Source of the DNA: Acanthamoeba castellanii str. Neff
Taxonomy: Eukaryota; Discosea; Longamoebia; Acanthamoebidae
Length of the DNA stretch: 64,000 bases
Direction of reading: 5' to 3'
NCBI RefSeq assembly: GCF_000313135.1
Contig: NW_004457710.1
Location: 84,663-148,662, forward strand
Shown in pieces: positions 35,750-47,663 of the stretch; position 1 is the stretch's first letter, and each line of letters opens with the position of its first letter. The notes under the pieces were generated by a model. It ran no database searches. It was not told where the DNA came from and saw only the letters and a list, made by a program, of their open reading frames with translations. Both the position numbers and the translations under genes were made by a program.

Positions 35750-38700
35750 TTAGATCATGCCGAACCCTTCGGCATTGGAGATGGCGGTCATGAGGCGCTC
35801 CTGCAGCTTCTCGCGCGACGCGTACTCGGGGAGCAGCAGGTGGTTGAAGCACGTGTGGGCCTGCGGCAGACGGTCCGAGTCCTCGCCGTGGCGGGTGATG
35901 ACAAAGGCCAGCTTGCCCAGACCGCCGATCGGCGACCGATCGCTGCCGGTGCTGAAGAAGAGCAGTCGCTTCTTCTCCTCGAGCGTCATCGAATGCACGA
36001 TCGACCAAAAGTCCCTGCGCAGCCCACAACACGCCACCGGTCACTATCGAACACACACACGACACACACGACACGACACACACGTACTTGATGACGCGGT
36101 GGTCCTGGTGGTAGCCGTTGTCGTACTGGGTCACCTTCTCGAGCTCCTCAAAGTCGAGCACGGGGCTGCCGCACACGAGCTGCTCCAACTCCTCGGCCCT
36201 GAACATCTGTCGATCGATCGATTGGTTTGAGTTTGTGATTGAATTCGGAAATGCGTCTGCAATTTGGATTTGGATTTGAGAAACGCGTACGTCGAATGCT
36301 CGCGACTCGCAGACGAGGCGGAAGCCGCTGAGGAAGGCCTCGAACTGGGCGGCGATGGAATCCTTGAGGTACCACCGCACGTACAGGTCCACGTACTCTG
36401 TAACGACACGACACGACCAACGACACACACCACGGCGACACGAGAGAGATCAGCATCGTCATCCAGAGGCGGTGTGGAGCACCCTCCGTGCCAGGGAGAG
36501 CTGGAGTGTATACATAAAGAGAATATAGTCTAGATGTGTATGTGTTCAGATTCTTATCAGCTATTGTAGTTCACCATGCACTTCTAGTTATTTAGTTGGG
36601 TGTCTGTGTTGTAGTAAATAGGTTCTCATCATTTACACATACAACTATTATGGAATGAACATACTCCTTTAGATATACTCCAGCTGTAGCTGTGCAGGAA
36701 TGTGTGCAGGAATGTGCGACGGCTGCGCGTACCTTGCCGGTTGTCGTTGGTGAGGGGAATGTCGGCGCCGCCCTCCTTGAGGTCGTGGGTCTGCACCATG
36801 CCGTAGGCCTCGTACGAGATCTGGAAGTTCTGCATGAACGTCTCCTCCACGTTCCCGTCGAACTCCAACAGCTTACGCAACCCCTGCGCCAAGCCCTGTG
36901 TTGCGTGTTGTTAGTCGTGTGTGTCTTGAGGAAAGGGCCGCGGTTACGCGGTTGGACGTGAGGAGGCACGTACGGGGTTGACGTCCTTGAGGTCGTCGAG
37001 GGTGGGCTCGAGTCCCACAAGTTTCTTGTAGACAACGAACGGGAAGTGGAGGTCCAGGATGATGCCATTGTAGATGGCCAGCCCCAGGATCTGTAGCCAC
37101 AACACAACACAACACACACACACAACATACAACACACAACACACAAGCAGGTAACAGGTAAGCTTCCTCCTTGGACTGGGAGAGATGAGCTGCCGTACAA
37201 TGCCGATAAGCTTGAATTCGTCAAAGTCGGTGGAGACCGAGTTGAACCAGGAGGTGCGCGCCTCCTCGCTGTACGTGAACATGCCGAACTTGGCGTCCAG
37301 GATCTGACGCAGGATCAACTGTGGTGTGTGTGTGTGTGTGTGTGTGTGTCGTGTGGTTTCAGTGCGTGTCATGCGTGAGTTTGGAAGGTCTCAGTGTCAC
37401 AAGGTGAAATGGCGGGCGTACCTGGAAGAGCTCCTTCTGGACGCCGCCCTCATCGATGGCCTCCTCGCCAACAAAGTGCACTCGGAGCTCCTTCTTCAGA
37501 TCCGCCGGGTCATGGCGCTGGATCTGCACACCACCACCACCACCACAACACATGAGTTCACACCCACCCTGTGTGCGCGTGTGTGCGTGTGTGTGCGAAC
37601 GAACCGCGGAGAGGGTGTCCTGGATGAGGTGCTCTCGGCGAATCTTGAAGACCAGGGCGGGCGCGCTGACCATGCCCGTGAAGATGGTGCGCCGGAGGGC
37701 CTCCTGGCGCTGGTGGTGCTGCTCCACGATGGACTCGTACTGCAGGATCTTGCTCTTGGTCCCGGCGTCGAACACGAACGAATAATTGCAGAACGAAAAC
37801 TGGCCCGAGTTGTCGATCCAACGCATAAAGTCCTCCTGTGGTGCCCGAGAACACACACACACACACACACACACAGCCAAACGCACCCATGGTCAGCGCG
37901 TGTGTGTGTGCGGCGTGTGCCGTGGTATGTGTGCGCACCTTGAGGTCGATGCTTTCGTTGATGGCGTCGTTGTAGAATTCGGGGTAGTCGAGCTTGTCCT
38001 TGGTGATGCGTTCGTTGGCGGTGTAGAGGAGCTGCAGCACGCGCACGCCGGCCGGGATGTAGTCGTCGTTGTGGAGGGAGAAGGCGTGCGGCGCCGCCAG
38101 GATGCGGAGGGTGATGTACTGCTGCACGATGCCCAGGAACGTGCGCATGCGCTCGGCGCTCATCTGCGACCACCAGCTCACGAGCACGTCCTTCGAGCGC
38201 TCGGGCAGCAGCGGAATCGCCCGAATGAGCGGACCCAGGATGGACTTGTGGTAGTCCAGATCCAACAGCATCGGGCTCTATACGTACATAAATAGCCATT
38301 TTAGTAACATATAAAGAAAAATGAAAAGCAAAATGTTGTGTCCAATAAAACACATGCGACACACGACACGACACGACACACGCACCTGGAGGACGATCAC
38401 GACTTGTCGCAGGCTCTCGGGTTGCGAGAGACGAGGTGCGGCCACCTTCAAGCTGGCAACGAGCCGCTCAAACGCGCTTGCCAACACATTTCTCACGTTG
38501 GCAGGCTGATGCACGACACACGCACAGATCGCACCACGGTCAGTTGCGCGATCACCGCAGCTCGAGCAAGCGAAGCAAGGCAGCATGGTACCATCTCCTC
38601 GACCTCCGCGAACAACTCGGCCACCGCATTCTCGTCCAAACCTGCAGCGAGGCACAAAATAAAAATAAATGAAATAAATAAATAAGAATGTTGATATTTC

Positions 38701-39466
38701 CAAGCTACACGCGAAACAGGTGGTTGTGTGATTACCTGAACTTTCTGGTGTCGCAGCAACAGCGTAGTCGCCGGTCTGTTGTGTAAAAAAACCAACAGAT
38801 AATTTAAAAAAATGAATCATAAAAACAAAATAAATGAAAAAACGGCTCGAGCGTGGTGGCCACGCGTACAGGGAGGAGCTCGAGCCGCGCACCTTCAAGA
38901 AGCTGACGTTCAGAAACTCGGGCTCGGAGAAGACCGAGCCAAAGGTGCGGATGATGGGCGTGTAGTCGCTGCTCTGCTTGGCGTTGACCACCAGCTCGCG
39001 CATCTTCTGGATGCTCAAGTGTGGCGTTGCGATCTGGGGCGGGCATACGTGATCGTTGTTGAAGGCCAGCTTGAGCGCCTGTGCAGCGGCCTGGTTGGGA
39101 TTCATAGGTCCCACGGCTGGGCATTGATTTACGTCAGAGGCATTTCCCTAAATGAAGCAAAAATGAAATGGGCCGTGTAGAAAAAGAATGAGATGAGACA
39201 TACCACTAGCACAGTAAGGGTTTTTACAAAGTGGATTGCCACAGCCTGTAGTGAGTTGCACAAAGTAGCTACGAGAGAGAGGAAAGAGAAAGGGGGGTGA
39301 GGTTCTTGTCCTGCAGCGACATCAATGTTGTCACTGTGCCAGGCGAGGGATGAAGATACCGCTGCACGTTCTCTTTGAAGTTGTTCTGCTGTTGTTGCGG
39401 CGGTTGGGATGCTGTCTTGTTGTCGGAAACGACGTCCATCTTGTCAGGCCGCTGCGTCACTTCCAT
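35750..39466 (-). CDS. UBE3A: HECT-type E3 ubiquitin ligase, UBE3A-like
   Basis: Transfers ubiquitin through a thioester on the HECT cysteine. The start is the ATG at 39466 ([13 protein letters not shown]). An AZUL zinc-binding domain typical of UBE3A follows ([19 protein letters not shown], continuing [14 protein letters not shown]). A helical middle region comes next ([33 protein letters not shown]). The HECT domain then runs from [19 protein letters not shown] through [47 protein letters not shown] and [15 protein letters not shown]. It ends with the catalytic Cys in [13 protein letters not shown] and EGFGMI at 35750. Many short introns carry TG- and TGTCG-type repeats. The order and spacing match UBE3A, and all key HECT motifs are intact. 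It is convergent with the CPBP gene. Confidence 0.9.
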
Positions 39467-39483
39467 ATCAATTTACAAAGATT

Positions 39484-39789
39484 TTACAAGTGCGGATAGA
39501 GTAGAAGAAGTTGATGAAGGGGCGAAAGGCTGGTTGATGGAGATGCAGAGATGAGGATGCTCTTCGTGGCAACAGAGAAGAAAATTTGATCGCGTTTGTG
39601 GTCGAGGAGAATCTTTTCTTCGTTTTGTTTTGTTTCGGCGGATTTTCTCGGAACACATGGAATTTCGTCTTCTTTCCTGACCACTCCCTGGCGGTGTGTA
39701 CATTGTGCTAACCACATCAATGTGGTGGCGCAACGCGCAGCCAAAGCTTCCTCAGCAATGGCCTTCTTCCTGTTGCGTAGATCAGTCAT
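39484..39789 (-). CDS. Small hypothetical ORF between UBE3A and TPX2
   Basis: An ATG-initiated frame of 101 codons, all in the roughly 380 bp between UBE3A (start 39466) and TPX2 (end 39848). It begins MTDLRNRKKAIAEEALAARC with a helical, basic N-terminus; the second half is Ser/Leu-rich and less convincing. It may instead be a shorter coding exon followed by an intron, or the 5' leader of UBE3A. No family is recognised. Confidence 0.3.
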   Translation of the reverse strand: MTDLRNRKKAIAEEALAARCATTLMWLAQCTHRQGVVRKEDEIPCVPRKSAETKQNEEKILLDHKRDQIFFSVATKSILISASPSTSLSPLHQLLLLYPHL

Positions 39790-39847
39790 CCTCTCGATGA
39801 TGATGACCGATGATGGTGGTGATAGTTGTTGCTTGAATGATGCTCAA

Positions 39848-41456
39848 TCAGGAGCGCTGGAACGAGTCGGCCTGCTTGCGGCGCTTGAGGCCCAGGCACG
39901 GCGAGGCCGGCTCGGTGAGGGCCTTGGCCGACGGCAGGGCCTGCATGGGCTGGTAGACCGACAGGGGGATCGGCCGCGCCCGATGCACCAGCCGCTCGCG
40001 TAGTCGCCGCACCTCGCGCTCCTCCTCGCGCTCGCGTGCCAGCTGGGCCTGCCGCCGAGCCTCGGCCTCGGCCGCCTCCTTGGCCCGCATGCGCTCCTCA
40101 AACGCCGCGCGCTGGGCCGCACGCGAGTCCGACTGCAGGTTGAACTCGTCGAGCTCGGTCAGCGGCCGCGTCGACGGCCGCGGCTTGAACGGCGCGTCGG
40201 TGGGCAGCGGAAGGGCCTTGAACTGGCGGTTCTCCTTGTCCTGCTCGGCCGCGGCGGCCAGCGAGTGCTGGAGCGTGAGCACCTTCTCGACGCCGCGCTC
40301 CTCGGTGCGGAGCGGGAATGGCTTGGGGTCGGTGAGCGGCGCGGCCGACGGCGCGGGCTGGAAGGCGTCGCCGTCGGGCAGCGGGCGCGCGTTGAACCGC
40401 CGCAGCTCGGCCTCGCGCCGGCGCTCCCCCTCGAGGCGTCGGGCGAGCGACTCCTGCTTGACGTGGCCGCGGTCCTCGGTGCGGAGCGGGTAGGGCTTGG
40501 GCCGGGTGAGCGGAGCGGTGGAGGGGGCCGGCCGGAAGGCGTCGCCCTCGGGTAGCGGGCGCGCATGGAACCGCCGCAGCTCCTCCTCGCGCCGGCGCTC
40601 CTCCAGGCGAGCGCGCTCGAGGGCCTCGCGAGTCTGCTGTCCGCGCAGGTCAGTCATCAGCTGGAACGGGCGCGGAGCGCACTTGTGTCGCTTGCCGCCA
40701 CCGGCGTCCGACGCTGTGTTGTTGTTGTTGTGATGGTGTTGTGTATTGTTCTCAACCGACGGCGCCTCGAGGCGCCTCTTCTTGCCCAGACGCGCCGTCG
40801 TGTGAAGCATCGGCGACTGCGGCAACCCGAGGAAGTAGAGACGTGAGCCGGTCATGTCTCCCATTTTCTCTTGCATGTGGATGAGGAAGTAGAAGAAGAC
40901 GTACCTGCGGCTCGGTCGGAGGACGCTTGAAGATGGGAGCCGACGTTGTGGAGGAAGAGGAGGTGTGGACGGGGAGGGGGTTGGCGCGGAACTGGGTACG
41001 ACTCTCGAGCTCCTGCTGCTCGCGCTCCTCTGGCGAGAGGAATCTGTTGTGGTGAGGGGGAGATGAGAAGGGTTGGGAATTGAGACAATTGATAAGAAAG
41101 GGGCACCTGGTGGGTCTGGCCCTGTACGCTGTGGCAAAGTTGAATTCCTTGGGTTGTGTGAGGGGTTTGACGACGGACGTCTTGGCCCGAATGTCAAGGC
41201 TCGATCGAATAACCTACAAAATGGCCAATTAATTTAAATTAAGCGACCAGATGATGGCCAAGAGCCCAGTGGTTGTATAACATTCACGTACGCGAGCATC
41301 TATTTGTCGCTTCCTCTTGCGCTGCTCCGCGAAGTTGGTAACGCCAACACCACCGCGTCCATCGTCGCTCACGGCGGAGCGATCAAGGGAGAGGTCGCCC
41401 GCGAACGCGCTGTGTCCAGTCGACGTCAAAGACGTGTAACTATTGTTTTGGCTCAT
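39848..41456 (-). CDS. TPX2: TPX2 family spindle assembly factor
   Basis: TPX2 binds microtubules and, in animals and plants, activates Aurora kinase. The first in-frame ATG is at 41456 (MSQNNSYTSLTS). Exon 2 contains the family hallmark KPLTQPKEFNFATAYRARP. The long last exon has three FKARPLP-type repeats: FHARPLPEGDAF, FNARPLPDGDAF and FKALPLPTDAPF. Each is followed by PLTRPKPYPL-like segments (PLTDPKPFPL, PLTELDEFNL). A basic coiled coil (FEERMRAKEAAEAEARRQAQ) and the conserved C-terminal VHRARPIPLSVYQP with KALTEPASPCLGL complete the TPX2 domain, ending at 39848. An N-terminal Aurora-binding motif is not obvious. The short N-terminus and repeat layout are closer to plant and protist TPX2-like proteins than to human TPX2. 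Confidence 0.85.
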
Positions 41457-41612
41457 CAACACACAATCAGCCTATGCTCTCTGTCTCTCTTCTACTCTAG
41501 TACTTCTGATTAACGATGATTGATTAAGCGCGACCGCGTCCCGCAACGTTTTGCATTTTTGGCGCGAAAACAGCCAACGGTGCGCCGTGCGTGCTTCACA
41601 TTCCACACCCAC

Positions 41613-43237
41613 TCACTCGCGTAGCGGGAGCGGATCAACGCGGAGGTCGGCGGCCAGACGCTGGAGGGCATCGACCAGGTTCACATGAAACGCGATTCCC
41701 TCCTTCTTGTACTTCTCCTCCATCACCTTCTCCGGATCTGCGCCCGCAACCCCATGTCAGCGTTCGCGCGAGTCGGCAACGAAATAAGGTGGATGGACGC
41801 ACCTCCGGGGACGAGGACGGGGAGGGCGGGGTCGACGTGTGGCAGGGAGCGCATCTGGTGCATGAGGTCGCCCATGCGTTCGTTGAATCCGCCGGCGAAT
41901 AGCGCCGGGTTGAGGGCCACGAAGCACTGGCCCAGGTTGGCCGCCCTGGTGTAAAGGTGGTGCAGAGCTCGAATGAGTGAGAAGAAGAAGAGGAAGAAAG
42001 ACAAGCTTCGGCGGCGATACGGGAACGAGAGTGTGTTACCTTCCGCGACCCTGCGCCAGGGAGGAATCTTGGCCGCGTAGTCGGCACCCGACAGGATGGC
42101 CGAGAACAGCTCCACCATCATCGCCAGCCCGTATCTGCACCGACCAGACATATTAAAAAGAAGGTGGTGGAGGATCTGGGGCGTGTGGTGGTGTTGTAAA
42201 GGGTACCCCTTGTAGCCGCCGGTCTCCTCCTCGCCGCCCAGATAAAGAAGGCCGCCTCCGCCCAACACCTCCTTCGGGTCCGTGCTTGGCCGTCCGGCCT
42301 TGTCCGCTGCACAGAGCAGAGGAGGAACGAGTCAGAGATTGCAATCATCACACTCCTCACGCACGCACACCACCCGCACACGCACACACGCACGAAGGCC
42401 AATACAAATGCGTTACCTCCCCAGCCAGGCGGGCACTGACGCTCCTCCCTGTCTCGAATCTCGACCTTGCCCAACGCCACCGTGGTGGTTGCCATGTCCA
42501 ACACGAACGGATCTGTACGGCGCATTGGCCTTAGTCATGTGTTGTCCGTGTGCGTGTGCGTCGCGCGTGTGTGCGTATCGTCACGCACCCTTGGGGTCGG
42601 TGGAAGGCGCGGCGACGGCGATGGGGTTGGTGCCGAGCACGTGCTGGGCGGCGCGAGTGGGGAACGAGATGGGCGAGGTGTTGGTGTAGGACATGCCCAC
42701 CAGGCCCCGCTCGGCGGCCATCATCGCGTAGTAGCCGGCGATGCCGTAGTGATTGGACCCGCGCGCAACGACCCACCCCACGCCCATGGTCTGGGCCTTC
42801 TCCGTGGCGAGCTCCATGCAGTAGCGGCCCACCACCATGCCCAGCCCGTTGCGCCCATCGACGCAGGCGATGGCGGGCGTCTCGCTGGTGACTTCGGGCC
42901 GGACGCGAGGGTCCACCTCGCCGTTTCTGACCTCGCCCACGTACATCTCCAATCGATTGACGCCGTGGCTGTGGACGCCGCGCAGGTCAGCAGCTACGAG
43001 GATGTCGGCCACGGTCGCTGCGTGTTCGGGCGTGCAATCCACCGCACGCATGCATCGATCCACGAAAGCGCGCAGCTCATGTGCCTCTACACGCTCGAAA
43101 TCTCTATTTTTCGTTGTAGAGTAGGGGCGAGATGAAGAAGAAGGAGCAAACGGTATGGAAGAAGAGCTGGCTCTAAGAAGCAAACCAGGCGAGGCAGCTC
43201 GTGGTCTCACAATACCCTGTGCCAATCTTCCCCTCAT
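41613..43237 (-). CDS. LDH2/MDH2-family NAD(P)-dependent dehydrogenase, likely mitochondrial
   Basis: The YlbC/YiaK-type malate/lactate/ureidoglycolate dehydrogenase family reduces 2-oxoacids and is unrelated to Rossmann MDH. The start at 43237 gives an Arg/Ser-rich presequence (MRGRLAQGIVRPRAASPG) consistent with mitochondrial targeting. Family motifs follow: AADLRGVHSHGVNRL (with the catalytic His), GLGMVVGRYCMELA, ARGSNHYGIAGYYAMMA, ISFPTRAAQHVLGTNPIAVAAP, DMATTTVALGKVEI, GGEEETGGYKG, YGLAMMVELFSAILSGA, FNERMGDLMHQM and PGG. It ends PLPLRE at 41613. Five or more exons. The substrate cannot be decided between malate and related hydroxyacids from sequence alone. The upstream neighbour is glutamine synthetase on the same strand. 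Confidence 0.85.
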
Positions 43238-43504
43238 CCTCTTGCGCCCTGCTGTAGGGGAGTTTCTTTTTTCTCCTTTTCTCTTTCCTTTTCCCGTTCA
43301 AACGTGCTGATGTTTTACGATTGTGTTTCTATTATTTGGTTTTAGCTGAGTGCTGATCAAAAAGCATCCCTCTCGTGGAGCTGGTGGCAGTAAATAGTGC
43401 CCTAACACTCAGCCGTGTAGATGGAGTTGATAGAGGAGGAGAGACGATTGTGTGGTGTGTTTGTGGTTGTGCGTTGGTGGAAGTTGTAGGGCATCGCTCT
43501 CTTC

Positions 43505-44739
43505 TTAGAGGCAGATGGTGTCGATGATCTTGGCGGTGACGACGTAGGGGTCCATGTTGGAGGCCGGCCTGCGGTCCTCGAAGTAGCCCTTGCCGTCCTT
43601 GGCGGTCTGCGAGGGGATGCGGATCGAGGCGCCCCTGTCGGCCACGCCGTACCTGAACTGGCCGATGTGGGCCGTCTCGTGCTTGCCCGTCAGGCGGCGC
43701 TCGTTGCCCTGGCCATAGACCTCGATGTGCTCGGCGTGCTTGGCAGCCAGCTTCTGCATGGCGGCCTCGATCACCTTGATGCCGCCCTCGTTCCTCATGG
43801 CCTCGGTCGACACGTTGGTGTGGCAGCCGGCGCCGTTCCAGTCGCCCTCGATGGGCTTCGGGTCGAACGAGATCACGACGCGGTAGAGCTCGGACAGGCG
43901 GAGGAGGATGTAGCGCGCCATCCACATGTGGTCGCCGGCCGAGATGCCCTCGCACGGGCCCACCTGGAACTCCCACTGGCCGGGCATCACCTCGGCATTG
44001 TCACCCGACACCTTAATGCCTGCGTAGAGCGCGTAGCGGTAGAAGGCGTCGGTGATGTCGCGGCCGAAGCAGCGGTCGGCGCCCACGCCGCAGTAGTAGG
44101 GACCCTGGGGGCCGGGGAAGCCGCCCTTGGGCCAGCCAAACGGGTGCTTGTCGACCGAGAAGATGGTGTACTCCTGCTCGATGCCGAACCACGACTTCTC
44201 GTCCTTGGTCTTCTCGAACACCACGTTGGCCGGCGCGCGCGTGTTGGTGGGGATGGGGTTGCCCTGCGGGTCGTAAGTGTCGCACATCACAAGGATGTTC
44301 TCGCCCAGGCGGAACGGGTCCTTGAAGATGGCCTGCGGCTTGAGGATCACCTCCGAGTTGTGGCCGGGGGCCTGGCCGGTCGACGAGCCGTCGTAGTTCC
44401 ACTCGGGCAGGTCGGCCGCGCTGGCGGGCTTACCGTGGAGGGTGCGGCTCTTGCTCCTGAGGTCCTGGCCGCTACCGCCGATCCACACATAGGTGGCCGT
44501 GATCTAAAAGAAAAGGAATGAAAATAGAAGGAAATGATGGTAAGAAAAATGTTAAACCGCAACTGACCGTTGCAATGTGACGGCGGCAGTGTGCTTCGAG
44601 TGGTTGTAGCGCAGCAGATGAAGGGAAGAAGGGTAGAAAAACGTACCACGCCCTCGGGCTGGGGGACGCGGTCGAGGAGCTGGAAGGTGAGGGCGGGGTC
44701 GAGGTACTTCTGGGGCTCAGTGTGCGCAGCGGTCGACAT
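43505..44739 (-). CDS. GLUL: Glutamine synthetase (type II, eukaryotic)
   Basis: Catalyses ATP-dependent formation of glutamine from glutamate and ammonia. Exon 1 starts at 44739 ([14 protein letters not shown]) and ends near 44648; exon 2 runs from about 44503 to the stop at 43505. Total length is about 360 residues, normal for GSII. Motifs include the beta-grasp segment [16 protein letters not shown], the active-site [20 protein letters not shown] ([13 protein letters not shown]), [51 protein letters not shown] and the closing [22 protein letters not shown]. All metal and substrate Glu/His/Arg residues seen in the family are present. Codon bias is extreme (C/G-ending), suggesting high expression. 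There is a single intron, unlike the intron-rich neighbours. Confidence 0.97.
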
Positions 44740-45287
44740 GTTGATGTGTTGTTTGTGTTGTGTCGAGAAGCTCTCTGGCTTTGCTTTGCTTGTTGGTTTG
44801 TTGGTTGTCTGTTCGAGTCAGTCCGTTGGGCTTTTTATGTGCCCCGTGGCTCGGGAGAGGGTCATGCAGCCATGTTCTGCCCACCCGTCCATCTTCCTCG
44901 TTCTTGGCTGGGAACACTGAAGAATGCGTGACGTGGCCGTGGAATGTTCCAGAACTTGCCCCTATTCTCATTCCTAAATTGCTATTTACCTGGAAAAAAG
45001 GCGGCACGCCTCTTGGTACTCTTTTTGTTCGTTGACACTTCTGCTTGCCCCGTGCGAAGGCGTGGTGTTGGTGGTCTCACGCCGTTGCGTCTATCCTTGC
45101 TCATCACCATCATCATTAGCATTTGAATAAAATTGAGGTCTCTGTCTAAAGAGGGTGGTTGATCATGACCTTGTCTATGATGAACGAAGAAGTAGCTGGG
45201 CGAAGGTGACGCTTCAGCAGGTTCCGTGCAAACTGATTTGGGCACAGCCAAAGGCCCAAAAAGAACAACACAAAAAGTTCAGTGCAG
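44740..45287. other. Divergent promoter region between glutamine synthetase and the F-box gene
   Basis: 548 bp without a supported gene. It includes the 5' leader and promoter of glutamine synthetase on the minus strand and the leader of the F-box gene on the plus strand. A TATA-like element is listed separately. Confidence 0.55.
44831..44840 (-). promoter_or_regulatory. Possible TATA-like element of the glutamine synthetase gene
   Basis: The minus strand reads ACATAAAAAG about 92 nt upstream of the start codon. The distance would fit a TATA box with a leader of about 60 nt. This is inferred only from position and composition. Confidence 0.3.
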
Positions 45288-47663
45288 ATGGAAAAGCTCG
45301 CAGTCGAGCTGCAGGAGCTTATCCTGTTCCTTGTGGTGCCGCGTGCCCGTTTCAGTGGGCTGGCAGCTTCGCCCGAAGCCGCACCCAGCCCCAAAGCGCA
45401 AGCACATCTCTGGTTGGGCGAGGTGTGCCAGCTCTCGCGCGTATGTCGTCTGTGGCTGGGCCTACTGTCCAACTGGCCAATGTGGCGTGACCTCTACCCC
45501 TGCCTCGTGCCACGTGCCCTGAGCCAGCACTACACCCTCAGGTCCTCCCCCCCCCGGTGTGCCTATTTCTTCTCGTCTTCATTTTATTTTTATTTTCTTT
45601 CTAGTTTAGTAATTAATTCAGATAACATGTTGCGGCTGACGATGGCCGCGCGTGTAGAGAGCAGTGTCTGGCGAGCAAGAGACGACAGGACCTGGCCTCC
45701 CCTTGGCGCCGGGATGTTATACGGTTCGCCCCTCCTGCTCTCTCTTTTCTTCCCTCGGCAGCACGAGGCCACTTTTTTACGGGCGACGACAGGACCTGGT
45801 CAGGTCCGAACATGGCAGTGGCCGCCTTGATACAGCGCTACTTGGACCAGCCCGACTACGCACTCGGTGCGCCTTCTTCTTGCAATGCGTGGGGTCATCA
45901 TCCCGTTATCTGCATCTTCTGACTCGAGCTTGTTGTTGTTGTTGTTGTTGGATCTGTAGAGAACCGCGAGGCCACCTTCTACGAGTTCGAGAGGACGGTC
46001 ATCCGCGTGCATAACGTGGGACGTACGCTGTTGGTCTGCTATCGGTACCATGCACCTCTCGCTCTCCGTGCAACCCACCACCGCTCACCTGTTAATGTCG
46101 CGTTGTCAGACTTCCACTGCTTCAACAGGTGTGGCCAGACGAAGAAGATTACGATTACGATGGCCTCGACGACGACGACGACGACGACAACGGCAACGAC
46201 TACGATCACCACGACCGCACACGAGATGATGAACACACCGCTTGTTTGGAACAAGCGACAACCAACGCACTGGCATCATCGCAACAGAGCGAGTCTAGAG
46301 AAGACGAAGATGAAGATGCGCGACATCATGCGGGCTTGATGAGAGGAATCGCGGGTTATATGCGGAAAGTGTACGGTCTCCACTACGGCGTGCGTCTCCA
46401 TTTCGGCCGACGCGCGACCGAACTTGCCCGGCAAGGCCACCGATCCTGTAGTAATAGCCCTCTTCGCAAATACCAAGGCGACGATGAACCCAATGAAGGC
46501 GAAGGAGCAGCCAACGACGACAACAACGACGACGAAGACGACGATGGCGACTGTTCGTTCTTTCACTTCGCGGCCGACGTGGACTTAGACGGCGGCCTGG
46601 GACCCTACGCCCATGCCCTCGCCTTCGAGGTAAGTACCTCCGCTCGCGTGACCAATCCTTGTTTTCCCGGTCTAACGTTTTACGTCGACCACGCTTACCA
46701 AGCTGGCCCAAGCAAGGACCGACCTCATGTTGGGCCTCTTTGAGAGCTTCTTCTCTTCGTCGTCGTCGTCGTCGTCGGTGTCGGCATCGAGAGCCAGCCG
46801 CTCCTTGTCGCTGTCGGTCAGGTTCGTGCACCCAACTTTCCCCCCAACTTTTGCTCGGTGGTGGTGGGCTTGGGCGCCAGTGTCACTGTCTCGGACCACT
46901 TCCGCGTAGGGATGGCGTGGAGTGGACGCTGAGCGCGCAGGCGGGCGGGCCGCGCCACTTTGCGGTGCGCATCGCCTTTGCCGACGACAGGCGGCGCCAG
47001 CTCGTGAGCAACATGTTCGGCCACGTACGTACCACCACAACACCTACGCCCGAGTTGCAGCGTGTCGTGTACTGTGTCGTGGGTCGTAAGCCGTATCGTG
47101 GTTTGTGTTGTCGTGTCGTGCCGTGTCGTGTCGTGTTGTGTTGCGTGTCGTGTCGTGTCGTGTCGCGCTTTGATCTTCGCCTGCAGGACGTGCCCTACTA
47201 TGCTCCGTTGTTCCTTGACATGAGAGGAGCCGGTTCCCCAGTTAAGGTGCGGTACCGCCGAGCCTCATTCGGCCGTAACTGCAGACCATTGACCGTTGGC
47301 GTGGGGGGGATTGATTGGACAGCTGAGCTGTGACGGTGCCGGTGCGATGACGCTGATCTGGGACGTGGCGATGCTCGAGGCGCAATTTCAAGGCCCCGCG
47401 CCGCGGCGCCGCATGTGGGCGCAGCTGGCCCATTGCCACCGCGCCGTGACCCTGGCCTGCTGCCAGGCCATGAGGGAATGGCACGGGCGCTTCCGGTACA
47501 TGTGAGCACCAACTGTGTTGCGCTGTTGCGCTGTGACGCACTCATGAACCTAACCGACGAACCGCCCAGGAATTGGGCCGAGCGGCATTACGTGCGAGAA
47601 CCGCGTGCATCACGTCGTTACGGCCGCACTTTCCAAAGACGGAATTCGACGACTTCGGCCTGA
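45288..47663 (+). CDS. F-box-like protein with acidic middle region
   Basis: F-box proteins recruit substrates to SCF ubiquitin ligases. The start is the ATG at 45288. An F-box-like helix set follows (VELQELILFLVVP, LGEVCQLSRVCRLWLGLL, NWPMWRDLYP). Later exons read NMAVAALIQRYLDQPDYAL, ENREATFYEFERTVIRVHN, an acidic run (WPDEEDYDYDGLDDDD), MRKVYGLHYGVRLHFG, GPYAHALAFE, DGVEWTLSAQAGG and DVPYYAPLFLDMRGAG. These are joined by introns with GTAAGT or GTACGT donors. The last exon, in phase after an acceptor at about 47570, gives NWAERHYVREPRASRRY and stops at 47663; another frame stays open to 48379, so the 3' end is uncertain. The C-terminal half has no recognised domain. Some exons around 45.6-45.8 kb are poorly resolved. 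Confidence 0.5.

Noticed and set aside
43667..44521. 284-residue plus-strand frame over glutamine synthetase
   Set aside because: An antisense frame caused by the strong C/G third-position bias of glutamine synthetase; no independent evidence.
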